Origin: Ceratodon purpureus
Taxonomy: Eukaryota; Streptophyta; Bryopsida; Pseudoditrichales; Ditrichaceae
Direction of reading: 5' to 3'
Length of the DNA: 64,000 nucleotides
Assembly: GCA_014871385.1 (NCBI GenBank)
Contig: CM026427.1
Span: 9,244,344 to 9,308,343, forward strand
Part shown: positions 37,001 to 48,311 of the stretch, piece by piece
Numbering within the stretch: position 1 is the first letter of the stretch
Layout: each line of letters starts with the position of its first letter
Translations under genes and position numbers: made by a program
The notes under the pieces: model-generated
The model's input: the letters and a program-made list of their open reading frames with translations, nothing else
Told to the model about the DNA's origin: nothing
Databases searched by the model: none

Positions 37001-37720
37001 ATTTTTTGTAAACCCCATTGAGGTTAAGTACGTGCCACGTTGTGGGGAATGACGACGTATTTCATGGTTATTTTGGCTGTGCTATGCATGTGTATCACTG
37101 TGCAGGTTGCAGGCACAGCAACGCGATTTCAAAGAGCAAATGAGCATATTGGAGAGTCATCAGCTTCAGCAGAAAGTAGGGATTGCACAGTTGAGGTGGC
37201 CGGCACTGAGTTGGGATGGCGTCTACCATCTGCGGTCGACGGACCGCCAGAGATTCACGTCTCACAGTTCGTTGATGATCTAGTTGACGAGGGCGAGGAC
37301 GAGGCGGATCTGGAATCAGAGGCTGAGCGAGTGGAGACCGGGGATACCTATGTGGTGTACACTGACCGTCCTGAGAATGGCGATCGATTCTTTCTGGTGC
37401 TATGTGACATGCCTGTGCACAACAACAAAGCCACGTTCACAGATGGTTGGGGTTGTACGTGGGACAAAGACAGTATGCTCATAAGCGGGACATACTACCG
37501 GCGCCTTCCAAGTGTGGGCCGTGATGCGGGTTCATACAGGTATGAGCTTCTGGAAGATGAGCCAAGAGCATGGAATTACTCCCACCTCGTGGTGCAATCG
37601 AGGGTGGAGTTGTGGCAGTACAAGAGCAACAAGAAGAATCCACGCTTCAAAATGTCGGCGGAGACGAGGGAGTCCATTCTGTCCAATGTGGAGGAGCGGC
37701 AAGCGTACAACGCGCACTGA
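31058..37720 (+). CDS. Large DDD-type transposase-like protein of the DFAENY family (domesticated or autonomous)
   Basis: Five exons are supported: 31058-31188, 31374-32247, 33326-34335, 36405-36903, 37106-37720; phases agree and give 1042 aa with no stop. One small exon could still hide in 32248-33325. The order is an Arg/Glu-rich helix (RRRELRLEAERRREIEIL), an acidic region, a possible helix-turn-helix (SQRRICNALGASRYLVRKAF), a Cys/His-rich part (NTCACRYHCEIAEL, HGRHCGCVCEVC, GTCEVCGVDMLQLC), then three blocks typical of one unnamed eukaryotic family: SAVDFAENYTF (Asp562), EHIVWSDGCAAQFKS (Asp655) and YFGSGHGKGLHDGAGA (Asp703). The three aspartates in this order suggest an RNase-H-like DDD nuclease, which is inference. 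The C-terminal exon (GDTYVVYTDRPENGDRFFLV, WDKDSMLISGTYYRRL) looks like a small beta-rich reader-like domain. The 2-kb intron 34336-36404 holds a dispersed repeat. I recall similar hypothetical proteins from bryophytes and invertebrates; function is unknown. Confidence 0.75.
35218..35540 (+). repeat. Dispersed 320-bp repeat, copy A
   Basis: Lies in the large intron of the DFAENY gene. It matches 55771-56095 on the opposite strand at roughly 80 percent by eye, including the exact block GTGCATGACAATGGCTTAAC and the flanking CATCGATTGAGTT. It is non-coding. See copy B. Confidence 0.8.
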
Positions 37721-40700
37721 TAGACACTGGTGACGTGCTGGGACACCGCCTGCCGAGGGGTTTCAAAGTCGTCACGGGTTGGGGCCGGATATGCTAAGGG
37801 GGGTGACGTACGCGAAGTGTATGTGGCTTACGTGAACCAGGAGAAGGGCACTTTGGAAGGGAGCCCTAATACGGTGCACGCAGGGAGACCCCGCGAACAT
37901 AAAGAAGTCATAGTTCTGTCTGATTGATCGATGTTGCACACTCTGGAGAAGGGATTGTCATCCAGTCGAAAATCTTGGACCATTGCTTCTCTTTGTCTGA
38001 AACTCATAATGTTATAAGTTCCATACCTGTTTTGGATAGAACTCTGGGTGGATTCCGTTGCCCACTTCTGTGATGTAAATCAGCGTAGGGATTACTCATT
38101 CACTTCGCACTGGTGGCTCTCATGCAGGTAATTCCCTCGGTATATGTTGCCGATAATTCTGGGTGACATTGAAGACGGGATTTCTATGCTCTCTATGCTA
38201 ACTGCTGTCCTTGCCTGCCTGAGTAGAAGTTATGTACGGTTACGGAATATGTGACAAATACTCGTGTGTATGGTTTAGTAGCCACGGTGAAATCATGCTT
38301 GCAATTGGGTATTCTCTGAAGGAAATATATTTCTGTGACACCAACTGCTATGGAAGGAGATCGAAAGTTTCAACTGCTTGTGTGTGAACTTAGTGACTTA
38401 TGAATTTCTCTGCTTGAAGTCCGCCTGATGTTAGAAATTCGACGCTGTGTGAACCATGAAATTGCAATAAGCAATGACGTGAGAGAATAGATAAAGCAAC
38501 AGTACTTGGAGAGAACATTGAGGAGCTTTTCTGAATGCCTCTGCCTAATGCCATCTCATGGTTTACATAGCGTGGAGTACGCCAGACGAGTGTGCTACTT
38601 GTAGGCCGTAAGTATTTCACATGTCCGTTTTGGAGAAATTAAGGGCAGGTGATCACAATTGCCTTCGGATAATGATAATTTGGTTAAGAAGGACCTGTTA
38701 GTTGTGTGTTACATGAGCGACGTGGAACATGGGCTCCTCGTGTATGATCATCGAACTGGTGATTTGCTGCACGCACTCGCGCTTGCAATTGGTTCGGTAC
38801 CTCAGATACCACCGCGATACCAAAAGATCCACATTTGTTTTCTAGTTTCACAAGCTCTCTGACCCCGGGAATCATTTCTCGGTGTGATATGAGTACCGGA
38901 ACCCCTGAAGTATCAATGCTAAGGGAGACCACGCTCGCGATTCTGGAAAGGTCATTGTTCGAGACTTGTCAGGTACAGATTTTGTTCCTCTAATGTAGAT
39001 TTCTTGCTTCTGGAAATTTGTGTGAGTTCTTGGCTGTTCAGTCGTTCTTCCATTGCTGAGCTACATCGTTCTTTTCAATGTTTTACGACTCTTCAACTCT
39101 GTTGTGCTTTTACGTTCGTGTCCCTCAAAATTTACCGAGGGAGCTATTCGAAGTGGAATTCTCACTAACTCAGAACCAGCCATGGACCACAGTTTCTGAC
39201 CTTATGCTAGATAGAGGGATTCGTGCCCAACTGGTCAGGAGGTCACAGCACTCTTGAGAGGACAATTTCACCGTTTGAGAGGACTTAGTGCGTTCCTTGG
39301 TTGCTTTCTTCGCAAACAATTATGGTGTGACTGCACTTTCTCGAGCTGGGGCGATGATTCCTCAGTCTGGAATTGCGCTGATTTGAACTTCAGCCATCGG
39401 ATTAATGGCTCAGTTTGAAGACTTTGTATAAGGATTGTCCAGAATATGCAGTGAAAGCGCTGGCTGGACTACTGACTACTGCACCGACTTCCGACGAGGG
39501 GCGCGGCTTCGATACGAAGTTCTGAAGCTGATCGGGGAGCGGGTTATCCAGGTACAATACGATGTGAAAACTGGAGCTAAAATGTGATGCTGTGATGCAT
39601 GATTTTAAAACGCAAAGGATCTACTGCAGAACGTGCAAAGGTGGTACTGCTGCCTTCGAGACCCATGTTTGCTATGCTTGGAGGATTTTAGGGTTCTGTT
39701 GTCAGAAGAAGCGTGAGATGCAGCATGCTCGGTACCTGCTTGGTTACGTTTCTCTAAAACTGATGCTAGGCTAAACAGCTTTGAAATTCAGGCAAACATG
39801 GTAAATTACCTTGTGTCTCCGCGGGATAGAATGCATGCTTCCTCATTACTTCTTAGGACACAATTAGGGTTCAGTTGAAGAAAGGGTGCCCACTGAATTC
39901 TTCTACCATCTCCGTTACATGACCGAGATTGTGAACTGCTGGATTGATGTCGATCATGTTAAAACTATTGTAGATGCTTGGCTAGCCCAACACGAAACAG
40001 GATACCCCGCGGATGCCGGTACGTTACTCTTGTTCCAGTATGAAGTTCTCTGCTTCAGATGTAGTCGTTCGTGGTGACATGAATCATGAGGTCTATAGAG
40101 ATTTAGTGACGTACTTGTTAAATTACCCTTCCGAACCCAGGCGGGTGGAAACCACTTCGCATTGCTAGGCCTTCTGGTTGTTTGTTAACGATTACTGTTG
40201 CAATGGACAGTTCGATCTGTTGGTTAAAGAAGAGTTGCAGCATGCTTGAAAATGGGGTGCGTATTCTCGGCGAGGAGAGGACGGTGTCTGGTGTATGTAC
40301 GCTTGTTCAATACTTGGCATGTTCACATGGATTTTGATAAGGTACAACGTTTCAGTTGTTCTTTATTTGTGTTCATTGTTTCTGTATCTCATAGGAGTAA
40401 CATTGTTCTCGGAATCATATGGGACGAAAGCAGCATGCCTGCCCATTGCAGTTAACTGTTTCGCGGTTTCCTGCAACGACTACAGTTCACCTGGGTCGAA
40501 GATTCAATATTAAAATGTAAAATATGAAAAATACCGATATGTAAAAATACCGAATTTCAACTAGGCAACTGGCCGGGTACTAATTATTATTGAGAGCTCG
40601 AAGTTCTGCTATCCTAGGGCCGCATAGCGTAAGCACTTCATTCTCTCCTTCGCAGTGCTCGTGAGTCATGACTCCAGCTCTGCTCCAGTGCTGAAGCGTC

Positions 40701-40875
40701 ATCACTCACCTTGCTGATAGTGGCAGAGTGGACTAATTGGCTGTACTTGCGTTTTGAATGGGTCAGTGTTATTGCTAGGATTTTAGCAGTCACTGGTAAG
40801 CATCTGGCATGAGTCGTCTTAAAGCGACTCCTTCGTTCTCTTGTGGTGGACGTACTACAGAGCTTTCCCTCCGAT
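37721..40875. other. Intergenic, nothing firmly recognised
   Basis: About 3.1 kb. A short frame just downstream of the DFAENY stop (VREVYVAYVNQEKGTLEGSP, to 37927) may be a former C-terminal extension. The rest has only short frames without similarity. The missing first exon of the mitochondrial carrier was looked for here and not found. Confidence 0.35.
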
Positions 40876-40904
40876 CTGATGTACGGTTGTAGAGTCGTCT
40901 GAAG

Positions 40905-40945
40905 CTCAAGGTGTGTTCCAACTTATCAAATGTGGCGCTGCCCCT
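40905..40945 (+). repeat. 41-bp direct repeat, copy 1 (before first visible carrier exon)
   Basis: CTCAAGGTGTGTTCCAACTT and the following 21 bases match 43976-44016 at 39 of 41 positions. In copy 2 this is the end of exon PEYLK plus its donor; here it sits upstream of exon LLSGG, where the start of the gene should be. Confidence 0.85.
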
Positions 40946-43900
40946 CAGCTACTTTCTGGTGGCATCGCAGGGCCGTTCAGCAAAACATGCACTGCCCCAC
41001 TTGCTCGGCTTACTATTCTTTTCCAGGTGTGCATTGCGTATTTTCAGCTAACAATGATTTAACGAATATCATGTTTGCTTATAATCTGGTATTCTGTCAT
41101 AATCCGGAATAGTAAGGATTGTTCTTTTGGCATAGACACCTGAACTCAGGATTGGAGATCTTGTCTGACATTGATGACTGCGAAACTTAGGCTAACGCAT
41201 GTTGTTCTAGTATAAATTCATCTTAAAGTAAACTCAGTTCATGCCGTAAAGAGTTCTGAAATTTTGATGTGAAAGTACCTGAGAGTTCAATGTTCTGCTC
41301 TTTACACGCTCACATAGTTACTTCCTTGCTGGTTGCATTGTTGATGGTTTAGGTTCAAGGTATGCGAGCACATGCCGGCGCTATGATGAATGAAAGTCCT
41401 AGCATTTTGAGAGAAACCAGGCTAATCTTCAAGGAGGAAGGCTTTAGAGCATTTTGGAAGGGCAACGGGGTAACGACTGTTCATCGACTCCCGTATTCAT
41501 CCATCAACTTTTCTGCATACGAGCAGTACAAAATGGTAAGCAATTAGAACAACTCAACGGTCCATATTATACGCTGCTGAGGTTAATGGTAGTTTATGGA
41601 TGTGAATTGGTGAACGTGTGTTCATGGACTCCCTTTGGCTACTCCAGGGGTGTGAGCGATGGGTTTGTGGTTGGATTAATCAGCTGTGTTATCCACTTTA
41701 CTTTGATAATGTGCTTCCTATATCTGTGCGCATCCACGATTTTATTTGCAAAGCTGATGACACGCTCATTTTATTGCCAGCACTTAAGAAGGATCTTGGG
41801 CATCGAAGGCAATCAGGAAAGCCTTCGGGTTGGAATGAGTACAAGGTTGGTAGCTGGTGGGGGTGCTGGCATTACAGCTGCGTCCTTGACCTACCCGCTA
41901 GACCTGGTTCGCACGCGCTTGCCTGCACAGGTGAATCTTACTTATCAATACCACGTTCGGAGTTTTAATAAGATATTGGTTGTAATATATCTTGAGTTTC
42001 GGATGACCTCATAAAACTAGTGCCACATTGCCGTAAAGTGTATGGTTCTGCCCGAATTTTTCTCCGAAGTAGAGTATCATATCGCCACATTTTTCTGCAG
42101 CTCGCTTGAGGATGCTTCGCTTGTTTCTAATTTACTGTTTCTCTTTGGGTGCATATGTAGACGACGGAAATGTATTACAGGGGCATTACTGACGCTCTTG
42201 TGACTATCACTCGCGATGAGGGCTTTCGTGGTCTTTACAGTGGCTTGGGACCCACACTTATGGTATGGCCACTAAGCTTTCCTGCAAGGGCTATTATTTG
42301 ACTCCTTTCTGACTATACAGTTGTTTAGGGTATATTATTTTCAAGATTGCATACCAGGAAGCACTGGATAACATCTCAATGATGGTTTCAACAATGAGCA
42401 GTTGATAAATTCGTCCACAGATGTGACTCCTGACATCATAAAAGCACTGGTTGTATTAGTCTGCTCCAAGCGTAGGGCAATTGCGTCAAAGTAGGCGACT
42501 AAGGGTATTATAGAAATGCCAACCCAAATATCACCCTCTCCAACACGGAGGTGTTGAACTATTTTGGTAGTTGTAGGAAATTCTGAGAAGCCCTCTCCCC
42601 GTTCTCTTTATATTAATGCGCTAAGCGATATTCGTATAGGTAATTCTTTTAATGCTATAGTTGTCGTTGAGAAAACCCTGACGATTAGCCTGCTGATGGG
42701 GAATGCGGGAACGCATGACATGCAGGTATGGGGTCGGTCGGGCATTGCTGAAGAGTTGTGAAGTCGCATAATCTTACAGGGTGGGGTTCCAGCGATGCCC
42801 AACCGACGCTTGCCCATGTGCAAAGCCAGGTAAGTAAGAAGAGTTACATTGTACTCATGTAGCGGGTGGGGTTTTGGCCGTGAACTGCGTGGTCGCTGCT
42901 TTGAGAGAATCGACTCACTTGGATCCCAGATGACTTAGTTGGAAATTTGGACGAGGGGCCTAAGTTTTCAGATCAGGAAATGATTATAAAGTAGGATAGC
43001 ATGTACCAGGTACTATCGGAAGACGTTTTGGAACGCTGCATGGCGGTATGAGATTAAGGATGCTATGAAAATGAAGTCACTTAACAGTTCATGTGCATCG
43101 ATATGGTTTTCACACAAGTGTTACTCTACTTAGTGGTTGTCCTGCAAAATAACTCTTATCATCTGGGTGGTTATAATTCGCTATGCAATCAATCCGAATT
43201 AGTGGAAATTTGCAGGAACTAAAGTTCTGGCTCGTCTTCAGCTCATTTGTTGCTCACTCTTTACTTCAGGAGTTTTTAGTGTTGGGAATCATGGAAAGAT
43301 GTGCTTCTAACAGGGTTTTACTTTTGGTGACAGTGTGTTCGCCCGAACATCGCTATCAATTTTTGTGTTTATGAAACTTTGAAGTCGATGTCGGTGGCCA
43401 AGAGGTATTATTTAAGCACCCTTGCTTCAAGACGCATGTCTTTTCAGTCCATCACGGCTTTCACTACATTTCAGTGAAAAATGAATCTCGTATAATCAGT
43501 TATGTGCTGAAAATTGTATTCTTTTGTTCTGTTTACTAGCGGCTTAAACGATGATTTGTGATTATGCAGTCCGGACTTGTCACCTGTATTAGTCAGTCTT
43601 GCTTGTGGTAGTTTTGCTGGAATCTGTTCATCCTCAGGTATGTAGCAGATCAAAAATATAACTCCTGGATTTCATCACTATTCATCTTGCGTATTGTAGT
43701 CATCCCTGTTATTCATGCTTTACTTGATGAATAGTCATGTTGAGCTTGCAAAACAGGTTAAAAGACATTTTTGAATTCAGTGGTAAATATAACAGCGTCG
43801 TTGGGGTTTGATCTGAACAGCAACATCTCCCATTGATCTCGTAAGGAGGCGAATGCAGTTGGAAGGAGCCGGGGGAAGGGCTCAGGTTTACAAGTCGGGG

Positions 43901-43975
43901 CTTAGTGGAACAGTTAAGGAAATCATTGCGAGAGAGGGACTGTTTGGTCCTTACAGGGGGATTTTTCCAGAGTAT

Positions 43976-44016
43976 CTCAAGGTATGTTCCAACTTCTCAA
44001 ATGTGGCGCTGCCCCT
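43976..44016 (+). repeat. 41-bp direct repeat, copy 2 (exon-donor junction)
   Basis: CTCAAG is the end of the carrier exon at 43821-43981 and GTATGTTCCAACTTCTCAAA is its donor and intron start. It is the probable source of the copy at 40905-40945. Confidence 0.85.
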
Positions 44017-44402
44017 CTATCCGCTGCATCTTCGTTGTTGTTTTGGATGCTTGTAAATTTCTGATATTGGATGACCAGTTTAGATCTGAAGCCCAATTTC
44101 GGGCATTCGCGTGCAACGATTCTTACTTTACAACTTGTTTTTCTATATAGGTGGCTGCAGGGCCCGTGCTAGAATCAACCATGTTTCATGTTTGCGGTCC
44201 TTTTGCTTTGGCTCATGGTGAGATGTTGATGGACTCTTCGCATCGACCCTGTTGGTTTTCTTATTCAGGCTTCAGAAAGATATCGTCTCAGAAAGTTGCC
44301 AGGCCTTCCCGACGATCCTCTCGAATCGGTGGAAAGTATGGCCTACTTCGAAACTTGCAACAGCCGGAGCCAGCCACGAAGAATAATTTTCAACATATAT
44401 AG

Positions 44403-45480
44403 TGTACATATTATTCGGATTGTGCTTTTTATACCAGGTGTTCAGTTCCGCACAGATAATGAGCCCTTGAAGGTAATAGATCATTCTAACAGCGTTCTCC
44501 TGAAGCCTCTTCCATGTTTCATCAGATAATGTTTTGAGTGAAGGATGTTTAATTTCGTGAGCTGCTAATTACGTACTGATAAAAAATTATTTAAGTTCTT
44601 GGAACTCAGATGCTGAAGTTTTGAATTCAATCTCCAGCATCACCTTTTGATGGAACCTGTCGTCTCACCTGTGGCTGGGTGAGGTTTTTCAAATGTCTAA
44701 GTTCAACGGCATGGGATCCACCACTTCACGGGTTGCCTTGTAGTTAGAGACTCGGAGATTTGTCGAGAAGCTCGTCTTCAAGCCCAGGTACATTCGTCTC
44801 CATCGTATTCAATCGCCAATTCGTACGAGAGGAGAATATGTTTTGCAACGTTTTGAAAATGTCATATCTGAGGAGCATCCTCACAATTTGTTGGGTACTC
44901 TCTTCCCAAGTGCTTATTAATTCTGGGTGACTTGGTGTGTTCTCTAGACTGGTGTGGACAGCGCCAGCTGGAACGCATACACCTCCATCAATTCGTTTGC
45001 GATTTACTCTCCCCCTGCAACCACCGTGAGTTCATCAGCCGTCTCAGATCCTGAATAAAGAATTTGTTATCTTATGAGCTATTCTCTTAGACGCAAAGTT
45101 TTTCTACCTCTTCTATTCTTTTACCAGAAGACATCTTCCTTGAACTCTGCCTTGACATGTGATGTTTATGCAGGTTGAAGGCCCCGCACTGACGAGCGGT
45201 GGATTCAGTCATTTCTCTTCGCCAACGTACACTTCTGTACAGGTGCGGGGGTTATTGAAGTCTTTTTTCATAAGTTTCGCAATGTTGTAGGTTACATTAA
45301 ATCCCAGGAATTTGCCGTGCGCTTAATCTACGAATTGCTTCAGTGAACATGCCATTGAAAGCACGAATTGCTGAATTGTAAAGGATGATCGCCTAGCTAC
45401 TTCCCGGACACCGCTGTACACTGTGCCCGCTGATGAACAATTGGCGTACTGCCCAATAGTTTCGACCTCCACTGACTGGT
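44403..45480 (+). other. Possible small exons of unknown gene
   Basis: Two short frames with splice signals and compatible phase: 44944-45027 (TGVDSASWNAYTSINSF) and 45175-45241 (VEGPALTSGGFSHFSSPTYT). Ser/Thr-rich, no family recognised. They could be 5' exons of the B3 gene at 47359 or chance. Confidence 0.2.
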
Positions 45481-45539
45481 TACTTCTCTGGCGGTTCTCG
45501 GAAACAGCGGAGTGACTGGTACAATGCGCAGCTCTTACA

Positions 45540-46130
45540 AACACGTAACTTCCGGTGAAGTGGTGCGCAGGCACGTATTATTCAGTTTTGGACCGCTGCG
45601 GCGCTGTGCGGTCAATGGATTCACGTTTTGGACCTGGTGTCTTTGCTTTCAAAGGGCAAGACAAGCGAAAGAACAAGTACGGCACTTCAGGGGGTGACGC
45701 CAGCGACACCTGATTTCCGGATTTCCAGTTCTGCACACTTGGGACTTGACTTCCTCACTTGCAGTTCACTTAGTACTGTCCACTGCCATTCGTATGTCTC
45801 GGCGATGTCACGTGGACTGTGCTTAGCATTCTCCAGTGCCCATGCTGTACTTTCCACTGGTAGAGCACTTGGTTCCTCTTTTTCGTGGCGAATCACCGAG
45901 GCTGGCTGGATAAGTTTATCACACGAGGTTGGCAGTGCTGTAGTCGTAGATTGCCTCTGCAAAGTTCAGCACGGGAAGGAAAGTGACGAAGTGCTCGAGT
46001 ACGAGCCCAGTCCCCGAGGAAGTGAGTGGCAGTGGAAATGCATCGCTCAGACAGTGTTCCTGCGGTACGGAAGGGACATTCCCGTAAGAAGTGAAGTAAT
46101 AAGTTGAAGAGTTCCATTTCGAGAAGTGCG
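45540..46130. repeat. CACTT/AAGTG-dense tract 1
   Basis: At least twelve CACTT or AAGTG pentamers lie in about 600 bases (for example near 45557, 45682, 45736, 45756, 45766, 45870, 45980, 46091, 46123, 46130). Roughly one is expected by chance on both strands. An open frame of 159 codons overlaps it but looks like simple motif-rich sequence, not a gene. Confidence 0.6.
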
Positions 46131-46449
46131 AAGTGAATTCCATGGTAACGACTTAAAACATTGACTATACCGTTTTCGGGGGTACGTATTTGCCAACAGG
46201 ATGTTCTATTGAGCTGCATTGAGATATAGTGGTTGGTTGTTATCAGTTCTAGTTTTCTTTGGGTTAAACATGAACCCCATGCGATGATTAACTACCATTA
46301 GTTCATGTGGCCCTAAGAGCTTTGTTTACTTCAGGCGGTTTCGGTAGCAGTTCGCATCCTCAAGAATCTGCAATACAGAAGACTCTTTACCCGGGTAGAA
46401 GAACAGTAGATGCAGGTGCAGTTCCTCTTATCGCTGATGGCTTCTAGTA

Positions 46450-46760
46450 CTACAAGTGTGCTATATTTTGTGTAGCAGTTTTAGAGAAATATAGGCGGAC
46501 ACTTTCAGTAAACCATAACTCCCACGGGTACTGTACCTGAGGTTCACTTCAAGTGTAAACTTCATTGAAGATTTCAGTGTGTGGTACTTGTTCAGGGAAT
46601 GTTTCACTTGGTACTTGGCATGGCACTGTGGAAGCACTTTCTGGGCGACTGATCGGCACTTCTGGCACTGAGAAGACACTTCGCTTTCAGTGCCCACCGC
46701 AGGTTCACTTCATCTGTCCTGTCACTTTTGCTGTGTCACTTACTTGCTGTCCCCGTATGA
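46450..46760. repeat. CACTT/AAGTG-dense tract 2
   Basis: About ten copies, mostly CACTT on the plus strand, within 300 bases (near 46457, 46500, 46543, 46601, 46634, 46661, 46678, 46706, 46724, 46736). The density and one-sided orientation resemble the subterminal region of a DNA transposon. Confidence 0.65.
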
Positions 46761-47358
46761 TGCCATTTCCCGCTGTGTTCCTGGGTTTCTATGTTGTTCA
46801 TGCACGTCTGACGAACGTTCTAATGGTGTCCGAACGTGCTGTGGTTTCGAATGGGATGCGAAAGTACCTATTCAGCATTCTGCAGTGGTCTCCCCGGCAG
46901 ATAGTGTCCTGCAAGACTATACACGAATTTGTGAGGAAAGTACAATGTTGGGGATCCTCGGATGCAGAGCTTCCCCAGCATTGTGTGCGCACTAAATGGC
47001 CTCCATCTGCTGGCGAATAACATCCTGTCAAAGCCGACATTGTGAGTCCTCACATGATTGCTGAAGTACTGGATCTGATTTTTTTTATAAATCCCAGTCG
47101 AGGTCATTATGTGGCAGCCCGAATTAATAACTTGGAGGTGATGCATTGGCTATGAGTGCATCCGTAGATCGGATTTCCTCATTATGTCAATGCCCTAGCT
47201 AATCTCCCACTATCAGATTGCTGCCTTAATAGGGAAGGGCCTTGACAGATATCTCAGTCATTTCTCTTTCTCCAATTGCGCGTTTGCATCCTCTTCCCCT
47301 GCGTACCGATTTAGTCCCTTTCCACCGGTGTTACCTTCTGTGCAGAGCCCCCTCCACA
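46761..47358. other. Upstream region of the B3 gene
   Basis: No conserved frame. It holds the presumed promoter and leader of the gene at 47359; no specific element is called. Confidence 0.3.
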
Positions 47359-48311
47359 ATGTCCGGAAACTTCGAGAAGCTGATTCTGGAGGACCTCGAC
47401 GAGGCCGCAGCGAGGTACTTCACAATTCGGATTGCAGCGAAGAACAGTCCTACACGTCTGGTATACCGTCCACGCGAACATGTAGTTTATAAGCCTTGTT
47501 TGAATTCAGCTGAGTGTAAATTTCTCTAACTTCCCCATGTCTCCTCCACTGTGTCAGGAGGTACCGGCTGATTTCACTGAAGCAACGGGATGGCCCGGAG
47601 TCTCGCAATGCTTTCTCCTCACATCAAGCCGCTCACGGACGGAGTGGCCTCTACAGATGACGCAACTCTCGTCGTCTACATGTGTGGGCACAGCGATTAG
47701 TGACAGCGCTGGCTGGCTGAAATTCATGGAGCACATGCCCGTCTCAGTCGGGGACATCCTCTGCTTCGAAATTGTGGATGAGCGAACCCTTGTGGCGAGC
47801 ATTGCCTACCACCGAGGTCGTCCTCCGCAGATCGCTGTGGAAGAGCCGCAGGTGGTCAACGTAAATGCGCCCCACTTCAGGAAGAAGCTCCGCGCCTCAC
47901 ATACCCGGCCTCACAAATCGGCGCGCCTGGTGACTCCCTACCTACTCACAGTCTTGAATTCGATGGTTGCAACGAGTACTACGTTAGCATTTAAGGTTAC
48001 CCTTTATGGGTTGTGTCTTGTAAAGCAGATTGGCTCAGGGATTGACGTTCTCTGTTCTGTTGTGGCAGGACATTCCCACCTCGTTCTGGCGCTCCGTTGG
48101 GGCAGAGAAGTTCGACGGTAGCTTGCTCACACTGTCTGGTCCTGTCCGCGAACACGTCGTCAAGAGCGGCATGTGCGTCACTGCGAAACAGACTTTCTGC
48201 TTCTTCGGCATGGGTTGGTCGGATTTCATCGCAATGAACGACCTGAAGATCGGGGATACAGTTCTATTTACAAAGGTCACCGAGTGCCGGTACGAAGTGA
48301 AGAAGGAATGA
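47359..48311 (+). CDS. B3-domain DNA-binding protein (two B3 domains, REM-like)
   Basis: Plant-specific nuclear transcription factor type, 260 aa in three exons: 47359-47460, 47558-47995, 48069-48311, all phase 0. First B3 domain (residues about 18-125): ARYFTIRI, then VPADFTEATGWPG, QCFLLTS, SAGWLKFMEHMPVSVGDILC, FEIVDERTLVASI. After a basic linker (HFRKKLRASHTRPHKS) comes the second B3 domain (about 165-258): TTLAFKDIPTSFWRSV, LLTLSGPVREHVV, FCFFGMGWSDFIAMNDLKIG, DTVLFTKV. Both domains keep the GW..F...N.L..GD..LF pattern of the family. The start is the first ATG after an in-frame stop and gives a sensible acidic N-terminus. Proteins of this REM-like type are often lineage-expanded; target DNA is unknown. 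The gene sits in the motif-dense right half yet shows no lesion. Confidence 0.82.

Larger units (their letters stand above)
40876..44402 (+). pseudogene. Mitochondrial carrier family protein, N- and C-terminally truncated
   Basis: Solute carrier of the inner mitochondrial membrane, closest in memory to the plant At3g53940/At2g37890 group. Exons: 40949-41026 (LLSGGIAGPFSKTCTAPLAR), 41353-41535, 41781-41930, 42161-42262, 43334-43404, 43570-43637, 43821-43981. All internal phases agree. Three carrier signature sites are seen: TAPLARLTILF, YPLDLVRTRL and SPIDLVRRRMQLEG (the usual PLD is PID). Two problems: no ATG exon precedes 40949, where the open frame starts after a TGA at 40873, and the last exon, which should hold the VVPGVGI.FM.YE helix, is replaced from 44151 by unrelated sequence (VAAGPVLESTMFHVCG) running to a stop at 44402. 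A 41-base duplication joins these ends (see repeats). It is probably a pseudogene or a recently altered gene. Confidence 0.8.

Noticed and set aside
45628-46107. 159-codon plus-strand frame
   Set aside because: It is made of the CACTT/AAGTG motif tract, with no domain and no splice context; treated as repeat DNA.
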